Source: Planctomycetaceae bacterium
GTDB taxonomy: Bacteria; Planctomycetota; Planctomycetia; Planctomycetales; Planctomycetaceae
DNA: 64,000 nucleotides
Direction of reading: 5' to 3'
Assembly (NCBI GenBank): GCA_020638955.1
Contig: JACKHO010000003.1
Location: 372,001-436,000, forward strand
Shown: in pieces, positions 8,804-17,095 of the stretch
How the letters are laid out: each line of letters starts with the position of its first letter
How positions within the stretch are numbered: the stretch's first letter is position 1
Notes under the pieces: model-generated
Databases searched by the model: none
What the model saw: the letters and a program-made list of their open reading frames with translations, nothing else
What the model was told of the DNA's origin: nothing
Position numbers and translations under genes: made by a program

Positions 8804-9118
8804 TCAGTTAGCACCGTTCACGATGGCTTCCATCTCATAACGGCCCTGCCGGGCGTTCACAGGCACCATGAAGAGGGAGAGTTCTCCCATCTCAGGGTGC
8901 TTCAGCTCGTAGTTCCCCTGCTGCAATTCCACATTCTCTGGCCCCAGAAACAGCAGCGAATAGCGGGAGCAAGCCTCGGGAGCAACGGGCGTCTCTGAGA
9001 AGGGGTCTTTCAACGCCTCAGCCTCGGTCAGCTCAAAGGCAAGACCATCCCCCCCCTTCATCTCGAAGGAGGTGCTGATTTGGGCGGAGAAGGCAGCCAA
9101 TTTGGGTAGTTCCGACAT
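8804..9118 (-). CDS. small DUF6916-like protein, cytoplasmic
   Basis: A 104-residue protein without signal peptide. The core YSLLFLGPENVELQQGNYELKH, then PEMGELSLFMVPV and a closing YEMEAIV, parallels the exported protein at 7797-8198, so the two are paralogues. It is the first gene of the collar cluster. A GTG two codons upstream (9124) is an alternative start, and no strong ribosome site distinguishes them. Function unknown. The family looks like a compact beta-rich fold and is found next to collar-type proteins here. Confidence 0.7.
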   Translation of the reverse strand: MSELPKLAAFSAQISTSFEMKGGDGLAFELTEAEALKDPFSETPVAPEACSRYSLLFLGPENVELQQGNYELKHPEMGELSLFMVPVNARQGRYEMEAIVNGAN

Positions 9119-9372
9119 ATGCACAGCCTACAGGTGTCTCACATTGATACACAAAATTACAGGGGATGTGCCTCAATGTCAACCGACATGGAGCTCAGAT
9201 TGTTACTACTGGAGCCATGTACGGGGAACGCAACCACGACAGCTCACTGAAACAACATTGAGAGGTTTACACACTTCAAACTACGCGCAGCAACCCACGA
9301 ATGGGAACCTTAACGATGATTTCCCCAAGAGTTTGCAATGAATGCAGAGGGTAGAAGAAAGAGCCCAAAAAG

Positions 9373-9443
9373 TTACCCCACAAGGATTCGAACCTCGACT
9401 AACAGGACCAAAACCTGGTGTGCTACCGTTACACTATGGGGTA
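9373..9443 (-). tRNA. trnQ: tRNA-Gln (anticodon TTG)
   Basis: A full cloverleaf reads on the minus strand. The acceptor TACCCCA pairs with TGGGGTA, and the D-arm has GTG/CAC with an AACGGTAG loop. The anticodon loop TTTTGGT places TTG at 9409-9411. The T-arm is CGAGG-TTCGAAT-CCTTG. The U1-A72 pair is a known glutamine identity feature. The 27-43 pair is a C-U mismatch. CCA is not encoded (A is followed by CTT). Confidence 0.92.
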
Positions 9444-9778
9444 TCCACAGACGCTGGTTGGCGTCCGAGCGGGGGAGTCTATCGGGTTGACACGGAACAA
9501 CGCAACCAAATTTCAGTCAAAAAAATGCGCTGAACGTTCTGCGGGGAAACGCTCCATTTCTCACACTGCGGAACAGAGTTTCCTTGCGATTGGTCCAGTG
9601 GCCAACCAAGATGAAGCATTCGACCTGCACGGAATGAATAACATGGCGAGTTGCGTGGTCTGGCATTGTTGGATTGCACTGACAAGCGAGCTCAGGACAC
9701 TCCCTCAACTCAATTCTCGCTTCGCATTATGACGCGTGCGATCACTTTCTCGGAACACAACTCAGCCAACCTCGCGAC
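9444..9778. other. intergenic gap between tRNA-Gln and the kinase gene
   Basis: This divergent gap must hold the promoters of the tRNA (minus) and the kinase (plus). A TTGACA at 9487-9492 on the plus strand looks like a -35 box but has no good -10 at 16-18 bp. Short open frames here match nothing I know. Confidence 0.4.
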
Positions 9779-12700
9779 ATGGCGAATTACTGCCCTTCCT
9801 GTTCTCAATTGCTCTCGGAAGACCAGAGTGGTGACGGCCAAATATGCCCCCACTGCGGCCAGCCACTCGACGACGCCGGCGCGACAGTTGCATTTGATTC
9901 AATGCAATCTGCCGACAGCAGCGACGAATTGGATCCGGAGGCGACTCAAACTGTTTCCATGTCCGAGGAAATCCCGGTCGATCCTACGGCCACAGTCGCA
10001 TTGCCCGGCGCCAGCCAGCCTTCGGATTCTGGCGAAGACGAAACCCAAGCCACCGTTGCTCTCCCCGATTCGTTTGATCCCGCCGCAACCGTGGGACTCG
10101 ACGAACAAATGCCCCTGGGTGCCCCCGACGCGACGATCATTATTGACCCGGAACAAGCTGCACCGGCTGCGAACGCGGCGGACGCAACTTACGTCATGTC
10201 AGGCCCGTCGGCCGATGAAAGTGCCAGCGTTGACGCCACAGTATTTGGAGATCAGTTAGGAACCAAAGGAACGAACGCAGCACCTTCCGCAGCAGACTTC
10301 GATTTTGGTGCAACGGTAGAGGGTTCGGAAATCGATCCTCGGCTGGCACGCACAGTCACGGAAGATCTGGGCGAAATCGAGGAAAACTCGAATCCCCTGC
10401 AGACAATTAAGTCGCGTGGTGATCAGTCCGGGGTTCTCTCGTCCTCGGACGGAGACGTGATGGACACCGTGCCATTCCGGGCACTGGGGCAACAGCAGCG
10501 ATCAAGAGGCGAGCTGCAGTCCCCGGAATACGAACTCATCAAAGTCCTCGGTGAAGGGGGCATGGGCGTTGTCTGGTCAGCGCGTCAGACGTCGGTGGAC
10601 CGTCACGTCGCCATCAAAATGATTAAAGGGCCGCACGCTGCCAAGGCGACCCAGCGGAAGAAGTTTCTGTCCGAGGCAGTGGTTACGGGGGACCTGGACC
10701 ATCCTAATATCGTTCCCATTTATGACGTGGGACGCGACGCTCAGGGCACGCTGTTCTACTCCATGAAACAGGTACAGGGAACTCCCTGGCAGAAAGTCAT
10801 TCGTGAGAAGTCGGAAGCAGAAAACATCGACATCTTGCTCCGCGTTGCCGACGCCATGGCTTTCGCGCACTCGCGAGGAATTGTGCACCGCGACTTGAAG
10901 CCCGAGAACATTATGCTCGGCGAGTTCGGCGAAGTACTGGTCATGGACTGGGGACTCGCACTGGCAACCGGCGATTTGGAGAAAGCACGACGACTGCGGC
11001 AGTCGACATCAATGGGCGGCACGCCAGCATATATGGCACCGGAAATGGCCACCGGTCCCATCGACAGCATTTCGGGGCGGAGTGATGTCTATTTGCTGGG
11101 CGCCATTTTGTGGGAAATCATTACTGGGCGCCCTCCGCATCCCGGGAAACGAGTTCAAGAGTGCTTGCTGGCCGCCGTTCGTAACGACATTACTCCGACA
11201 GATCGGCAGGGGGAAATTGTCGACATTGCCTACAAAGCAATGGCCAAGAATCCCAAAGATCGCTTTGCCTCCGTTCAGGAATTTCAAACGGCCATTCGTG
11301 GGTACCTGTCGCATACCGAAAGTATTGCGATGGTCGCGCGCGCAGAGAGCGACCTTCAAAACGGTCGAAAGTCCTCGGACTATTCCGACTATTCAAAGGC
11401 AGTGTTTGGATTTCAGGAGGCGCTGCTGCTCTGGAGTGGAAACAAGGCAGCAAAGGAAGGAATTCATCGAGCAAACCTTGCCTACGCCGAATGCGCGTTC
11501 GCAAAGGGGGACTATGACCTCGCAGCGTCACTTCTTGTTTCTGACCGAGGTGATCATCAGGAACTCCGTCACCAAATCATATCTGCTCAGACAGAACGCG
11601 ATGCGCGGCAAACTCGCCTGGCATTTGCCCGTCGGGCCATGACTGCTCTGGTTGCACTCATCCTGATTGTCGTGTCCGTGGCGTTCTTCTGGATTCGCGG
11701 CGAACGGAACGAAGCGATTCGGCAGAAAGGTATTGCCGAGAAGCAAACCGAACTTGCGATTCAGGCCGGTGCCGATTTGCGTGTTGCACTCGACGAAACT
11801 GAGCAAGCCCGCATTGATGAGGAAAAGCAGCGCAAAATCGCGCAGACCAACGCAGAGAATGCCGAACGTCAACGTAAGATTGCGGAAGCGAATGCCTTGG
11901 AAGCTGAGCGTCAGCAGAAAGTCGCTGAGCAACAGAAGAAACTTGCCGAGGAGAATGCCGCCGAAGCCGTGAAGCAGGAAATGCTGGCACGTCAAAGTGC
12001 TATGGAAGCGTTAAAGCAGAAGGGGCTCGCTGAGAAGAATGCAATTGAAGCGACAAAACAGGAACAAATAGCTAAGAAGCAGGAACAGATTGCCAACGCG
12101 AACGCGCTCGAAGCCATGCGGCAGCAGAAGATTGCTGAAGTAAATGCCGACGAAGCGAAGAAGCAGCAGCAGGCAGCCGAACGGGAAAGTGTGGCCCGAC
12201 AGTATCAGGCCTACATTGCGCGCATTGGCTTAGCAGCCGCCAAAGTTGAGGAGAACGCCTTTGACGTTGCCGAAGGAATTCTCGACGAAAGTCCCGAATC
12301 CCTCCGTAACTGGGAATGGGGACGGCTTCGTCATTTGTGCAATCAATCTGCACAGAAAATTAGATCGACAGCTCCGGTTGACGGCATCGCTGCTTCGCCA
12401 AATGGCAAACAATTCGTCATGGCAACTTGGGACGGAGTTGCCCAGATTGTTGATGTCGAGTCGCTGAAGGTTGTACGACGACTGGAAGTCGACGGACTCT
12501 ATGTGCATTCCGTTGATTGGTATGGAAATCTCATCGCTACTGGTGGCAGTGATCCGAATGGCTTCATCCGACTTTGGGACGCAGCGACAGGAAGCGAACT
12601 CGCACATTTCACCGGCCACAAAGATGCAGTTGTCGATGTCACGTTCTCACCTGATGGCCGCTGGCTGCTCACCACATCCTACGACGGAACGGCCAGACTG

Positions 12701-15211
12701 TGGGACATCAGCGAGCCGCAGCAGCCAGCCGAAGCTCTTGTGCTCGATGGCCACTCATGGTGGGTGTGGGAAGGTGCCTTCTCACCAGGATTTGATCCGC
12801 TGAACTCGACAGCCAGGTCGCAAATTGTCACCGCCAGCCAGGATGGAAAGGCCATTGTCTGGAACGTGACGGCATCATCTGCCACAAGCGAATCACAAGT
12901 TGCCACGACGGGAGAACCAGAACTCACGGCGACAGCGGTAACGACGTTTTCCGGTCATCAGGGCCCGGTGTATAGCGTGGCGGTGAATTCAGACGGAGTC
13001 GTCGCGACTGGCGGATATGATGGGCGAATTCTGCTCTGGAAGCCGGAAGACGTCCCACAGGTCTCGCTGGATGAATTGCTCAATCGTCAGCAGCCAAATG
13101 TGAACTGGACGGAATGCCACGGACACATTGGCCCGGTGCAAACTGTCGCATTTTCTGTACGGGGCGATGTTCTGGTCTCCGGGGGACGCGACAACGCGGT
13201 CATTGTCTGGGATACCAGCGAGGGGCGATCACTGAAATCATTTCGCGGCCACTCGAGTGAAGTTCGATCCGTTCGATTTACGCCCGATGACAGCCGCATT
13301 ATTTCAGGTGGCAAAGACAACCTCGCCATTGTTTGGGGCATTGATGACTACGAGGAAATCCGGTCGCTGCATGGCCGGTCACTGGAAAGGCATGCTGACG
13401 CCATTCTTTCCGCCCAGTTCTCGGCAGATGGTTCACAAGTCGTCACCGCCGGACGCGACCGTGTGGCCAAACTCTGGGATGTGCGAACCGGAACACAGAT
13501 TCGTGAATTCAGCGAAGGACACGAGTTTCTCGCGTCCCGAGCGGTGCTCTCGCCCGATCGACAGACTCTGTTCACTGCCGCCGCCGACAACACCGTCCGC
13601 GCCTGGGATGTTGCCACAGGCGGTCAGCGGCGCGTGCTCAAAGGAACGGGACAATCTGCCGTGCTGGCGATTTCCCCTGATGGAAACTGGCTCGCTGCAG
13701 GAAGCGAAGAACTTGGCGCATGCGTTTACAAAACGTCTGAGCTACTCGATCTGAGTATTGAAACCCCCACCCCAACGTTATGCGTCGCCGGACACAACGG
13801 CCCGGTGACGTCAGCGATATTTGTCGCTGGAGAGAAGTTGAGAGTTGCAACATCCGACACGCATGGACGCTGTGTGCTGACTGACATTGCGACCGGTGAA
13901 GAAGTCTGGAACGTGAAGCATCATGCCGGTCGAGTAACGGACATCGCAGTTCTGCCAAACTCATCGCAATTGCTCACCGCGAGCCACGACCACACGGTTG
14001 GGATTCTGGATTTAGAAACAGGTGAGGAACTCGCCACGTTGCCGGTCGAGGCACCGGTTTCATCACTCGTTATTTCACCGGACGGTTCACAGGCCCTCAC
14101 TACCAGCCCCATTCCGAAGTCGATTGATCCCACCGGTTCGCGTATCGCTTTGTGGGACATCAATGAACGGAAGACGCTAAGCGTCGTCGACACACGAGAC
14201 TTCTCTGTCGCCCATGCGTCGTTCACACCCGAGCCCGACACCATGGTTGTCACCTGCAGCGACAATACAGTCCGACTGTTGAAACTCGGAGTGGACAACT
14301 CCCCAATTGGATCACCACTCCTCGACTTCAGCAAACTGCGTTCGATTGTGTGGAACGCCAATTTCACAGCTGATGGGCGCGAGCTCATTACGCTCGGTGG
14401 TAACGAGGCACGCATTTGGGATGCTCAGACACTTCGAGAGCAAATGCGGTTCAGCCCACACGGAGCTGTCTCAGCGGCCGCGTTCTCACCGGACGGCAAG
14501 TTGCTCGTCACGGGGAGTTGGGACAACTCGGCCAAAATCTGGGACGTCGCCAACGGGACGGCGCTGCGAAAGCTGGTCGATGGACATCGTGGATTCATTA
14601 ACAGCGCGGAGTTTTCGCCTGATGGAAACACCATCCTGACCGCAGGTGATGACGGAATAGCAGTGCTGTGGGAAACGAGCACTGGAAAAGTCGTTCGACG
14701 TTTCGAAGGACACCAGGATCGGGTCCGCTCGGCCAAGTTCAATGCCGATGGCAGCAGAATTCTCACAACGTCTAATGACAAAACTGCGATTGTCTGGGAT
14801 GTTGAAAGGGGAACTCAAACTCGAACGTTGAACGGTCACACCTGGGCCGTGTTGTGTGGTGAATTCTCAAGCGATGGACAACGCATTGTTACGGGAAGCG
14901 AGGACAACTCGGCAATACTCTGGAATGCGGAGACCGGCGAACAAATCACAACCTTCACCGGACATATTTCCGCAGTGACGGGAGTCGGATTCTCGCAGGA
15001 TGCAAACCGCGTATTCACCGCCAGCCAGGACACGACTGCCAAACTGTGGGACGCAACTCCCGAACACGAAGGTGTTGAAATCCTCACGCTGAAAAATCAT
15101 TCCCGCGAACTGACCGATCTCGACGTCTCACCTGACGGACGAAACGTGCTGACCTCCAGCCGCGACGGGCGAGCGGTCCTCTGGCTCACCAGCCCCTGGA
15201 GCAGCGAGTGA
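9779..15211 (+). CDS. Ser/Thr protein kinase with zinc ribbon, TM segment, coiled coil and WD40 repeats
   Basis: A 1810-residue membrane signalling protein. The order is: an N-terminal zinc ribbon (CPSC...CPHC, residues 5-27); an acidic linker to about 200 with some ten short ATV/ATQ-type threonine motifs; and an Hsk2/PknB-type kinase domain (about 250-520). The kinase has the Gly loop LGEGGMGVV, the ATP-binding Lys in VAIK, HRDLKPEN, DWG in place of DFG, and GGTPAYMAPE. One TM segment follows at about 620-640, then an Ala/Glu/Lys/Gln-rich coiled coil with repeats of the type QRKIAEANALEAE (about 650-810). The rest to the C-terminus holds a dozen or more WD40 repeats (for example HKDAVVDVTFSPDGRWLLTTS...LWD). 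Kinase inside and WD40 propellers outside, or on the far side of the membrane, is the usual reading of this planctomycete architecture. All catalytic residues look intact. The target is unknown. Confidence 0.9.
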   Translation: MANYCPSCSQLLSEDQSGDGQICPHCGQPLDDAGATVAFDSMQSADSSDELDPEATQTVSMSEEIPVDPTATVALPGASQPSDSGEDETQATVALPDSFDPAATVGLDEQMPLGAPDATIIIDPEQAAPAANAADATYVMSGPSADESASVDATVFGDQLGTKGTNAAPSAADFDFGATVEGSEIDPRLARTVTEDLGEIEENSNPLQTIKSRGDQSGVLSSSDGDVMDTVPFRALGQQQRSRGELQSPEYELIKVLGEGGMGVVWSARQTSVDRHVAIKMIKGPHAAKATQRKKFLSEAVVTGDLDHPNIVPIYDVGRDAQGTLFYSMKQVQGTPWQKVIREKSEAENIDILLRVADAMAFAHSRGIVHRDLKPENIMLGEFGEVLVMDWGLALATGDLEKARRLRQSTSMGGTPAYMAPEMATGPIDSISGRSDVYLLGAILWEIITGRPPHPGKRVQECLLAAVRNDITPTDRQGEIVDIAYKAMAKNPKDRFASVQEFQTAIRGYLSHTESIAMVARAESDLQNGRKSSDYSDYSKAVFGFQEALLLWSGNKAAKEGIHRANLAYAECAFAKGDYDLAASLLVSDRGDHQELRHQIISAQTERDARQTRLAFARRAMTALVALILIVVSVAFFWIRGERNEAIRQKGIAEKQTELAIQAGADLRVALDETEQARIDEEKQRKIAQTNAENAERQRKIAEANALEAERQQKVAEQQKKLAEENAAEAVKQEMLARQSAMEALKQKGLAEKNAIEATKQEQIAKKQEQIANANALEAMRQQKIAEVNADEAKKQQQAAERESVARQYQAYIARIGLAAAKVEENAFDVAEGILDESPESLRNWEWGRLRHLCNQSAQKIRSTAPVDGIAASPNGKQFVMATWDGVAQIVDVESLKVVRRLEVDGLYVHSVDWYGNLIATGGSDPNGFIRLWDAATGSELAHFTGHKDAVVDVTFSPDGRWLLTTSYDGTARLWDISEPQQPAEALVLDGHSWWVWEGAFSPGFDPLNSTARSQIVTASQDGKAIVWNVTASSATSESQVATTGEPELTATAVTTFSGHQGPVYSVAVNSDGVVATGGYDGRILLWKPEDVPQVSLDELLNRQQPNVNWTECHGHIGPVQTVAFSVRGDVLVSGGRDNAVIVWDTSEGRSLKSFRGHSSEVRSVRFTPDDSRIISGGKDNLAIVWGIDDYEEIRSLHGRSLERHADAILSAQFSADGSQVVTAGRDRVAKLWDVRTGTQIREFSEGHEFLASRAVLSPDRQTLFTAAADNTVRAWDVATGGQRRVLKGTGQSAVLAISPDGNWLAAGSEELGACVYKTSELLDLSIETPTPTLCVAGHNGPVTSAIFVAGEKLRVATSDTHGRCVLTDIATGEEVWNVKHHAGRVTDIAVLPNSSQLLTASHDHTVGILDLETGEELATLPVEAPVSSLVISPDGSQALTTSPIPKSIDPTGSRIALWDINERKTLSVVDTRDFSVAHASFTPEPDTMVVTCSDNTVRLLKLGVDNSPIGSPLLDFSKLRSIVWNANFTADGRELITLGGNEARIWDAQTLREQMRFSPHGAVSAAAFSPDGKLLVTGSWDNSAKIWDVANGTALRKLVDGHRGFINSAEFSPDGNTILTAGDDGIAVLWETSTGKVVRRFEGHQDRVRSAKFNADGSRILTTSNDKTAIVWDVERGTQTRTLNGHTWAVLCGEFSSDGQRIVTGSEDNSAILWNAETGEQITTFTGHISAVTGVGFSQDANRVFTASQDTTAKLWDATPEHEGVEILTLKNHSRELTDLDVSPDGRNVLTSSRDGRAVLWLTSPWSSE

Positions 15212-15299
15212 GCGGCGATTGGTTTCGTGACCGCGTGCGAATTTGTAGGCTTACCAGTCACAAGTAAGCACCGCCGGTCCCCAATTGAGAGTTGAGGTT

Positions 15300-16895
15300 A
15301 TGTCGTATCGCAAAGTATTCACGCTTCTGGCCGTGTTGTTGGGACTGGCTCGCTGCGCCGCACCGGTCTTCTCCGCCGAAGACAAACCAGAGGATGCAAA
15401 ACCACAGCGGCCGAACATCTTGTTCATCTACGCAGATGACCAGTCCTACAAAACTCTGGGATGCTATCCCGAATCACCCGACTGGGTTCGCACTCCGAAC
15501 ATCGACGGGCTCGCCCAGAAAGGTGTGCGATTCCAACGGTGCTATCTTGGTGCCTGGTGCATGCCGTCGCGTGCCTCCATTCTCACTGGCAAACTTCAGC
15601 ACGGAGTCGAGACCATGAGCATGGAAGGGACATACCCGGCCAGTTCGTACGATCCCGAGCAATGCCCATTCATCCCGGCTCAATTTCGGAAGCAGGGGTA
15701 TCACACCGCTCAAATTGGAAAATGGCACACCGGCATCGATACGGGCCATGGACGCGACTGGGACCACCAAATGGTGTGGAATCGCCCGGGGCATCCCGAG
15801 AACGCGGCCAACTATTTCTACAACCAGATTGTGACCATCAACGGAGTCGATCAGAAAGTCGAAGGATATTCGACCGACAATTACACCAAATGGGCGGACG
15901 CCTACATCCGGGGTGAAAACCGTGATGAAACCAAACCCTGGTATTTGTGGCTCTGCTATGGCGCCATTCATGGCCCCACGACTCCGGCAGAACGCCACAT
16001 CGGAGCGTTCAAAGGAAAGTCCGGAAATGTGCCTGCCGACATTTTTGGTCCTCGGCCTGAGAAGCCGGCTTACCTGAATGACACTCAGGCCTGGGACCGT
16101 GGACCAAATGGCGTACCCGTCATGCGAAACAAAGTGCGCGCAGCCAGTAATTTCGACACCATCGACGCCGGCAAAACGTACGACGCCTGGGTGCAGCAGG
16201 TGAACGAATGCATGCTGGCGGTTGACGAAGGTGTGGGCACATTGTTGAAGACGCTGGAAGAGACGGGACAGTTGGAGAACACACTGATTGTTTACGTAGC
16301 CGATCAGGGATACGCGCTTGGCGAGCACGGATTCAATCAGAAAGTTGCTCCCTACGACGCCACCATCGCGTCGCCGCTCATCATCAGTTTTCCGCAGCGA
16401 TTCCCGCAGGGGAAACTTTGCCCGCATCCCGTCAATGCCCCCGACCTGACCAGTTTTCTGTGTGACGTGGCCGAGGTGAACATTCCCTGGGAAACACACG
16501 CGCGTGATATTTCATCGCTTGTTTCGGAGCCGGAGAAAACGGAATGGAAGTCGCCGATGCTGTTCGTACACACCGCGCGAATCTACGGCTCGGATACGGA
16601 CGTCATCCCGACAGATCCAGAAGACCTTTCACCGACCAGTAACACTCCCTGGTATGTCATGCTGCGTGATGGAAAATTCAAATACGTTCGGACGCTGGTG
16701 CCCGGCGAAATGGAAGAAGTCTACGATCTCGACGCCGATCCCGAAGAACTCGTGAATTTGGCCCTACGCGCCGAACACAAAGGGCGGCTGCGTCAGTTGC
16801 GGCAGTTGGCCATTGCGGAACTGCGGCGAACGAAGGCCGGATTCATCGACAAAATGCCGCCGACACGCGACATGCTGGAAGCTGCAGCGGATTAA
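15300..16895 (+). CDS. secreted sulfatase (type I, formylglycine-dependent)
   Basis: A 531-residue sulfatase that hydrolyses sulfate esters, probably on a sulfated polysaccharide or small aryl/alkyl sulfate. A signal peptide covers about residues 1-27 (hydrophobic TLLAVLLGLARCAA, cleavage near FSA-ED). Metal-binding YADDQS follows, with the CMPSR motif at residues 87-91. Cys87 is the residue oxidised to formylglycine. IGKWHTG and VADQGYALGEHGF supply further active-site residues. The frame reaches back to a TTG at 15285; the ATG at 15300 fits the signal peptide best. It follows the kinase by 88 bp. Planctomycetes carry many such genes for algal polysaccharides. The exact substrate cannot be told. 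Confidence 0.92.
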   Translation: MSYRKVFTLLAVLLGLARCAAPVFSAEDKPEDAKPQRPNILFIYADDQSYKTLGCYPESPDWVRTPNIDGLAQKGVRFQRCYLGAWCMPSRASILTGKLQHGVETMSMEGTYPASSYDPEQCPFIPAQFRKQGYHTAQIGKWHTGIDTGHGRDWDHQMVWNRPGHPENAANYFYNQIVTINGVDQKVEGYSTDNYTKWADAYIRGENRDETKPWYLWLCYGAIHGPTTPAERHIGAFKGKSGNVPADIFGPRPEKPAYLNDTQAWDRGPNGVPVMRNKVRAASNFDTIDAGKTYDAWVQQVNECMLAVDEGVGTLLKTLEETGQLENTLIVYVADQGYALGEHGFNQKVAPYDATIASPLIISFPQRFPQGKLCPHPVNAPDLTSFLCDVAEVNIPWETHARDISSLVSEPEKTEWKSPMLFVHTARIYGSDTDVIPTDPEDLSPTSNTPWYVMLRDGKFKYVRTLVPGEMEEVYDLDADPEELVNLALRAEHKGRLRQLRQLAIAELRRTKAGFIDKMPPTRDMLEAAAD

Positions 16896-17095
16896 TACGT
16901 TCTCTTTGTACGCACTGTTCCTGTTGTGCTGATTCGTCTGGCTGATCCAATTTCAATGCCTCGTTGATCGGTGTAATCGGAATTCTTTCTGGAGTTTTCC
17001 CAGTTTTCACGCAAATCTGAGGGGAAGCTACCGCCGGACGTATTCTACGAGCGACATTTCTGGACAGGTGACATCATCAGTCGTCGGGTCCGGAC
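16896..17095. other. intergenic gap, no gene seen
   Basis: Two hundred bases between the sulfatase and the propeller protein. No hairpin with a T run and no recognisable promoter were found. Confidence 0.3.

Noticed and set aside
9487..9515. TTGACA as a -35 box for the kinase gene
   Set aside because: There is no acceptable -10 hexamer at 16-18 bp, and the gene starts almost 290 bp further on.
15474..16499. 341-codon minus-strand frame inside the sulfatase gene
   Set aside because: The sulfatase on the plus strand has all family motifs; this frame has none.
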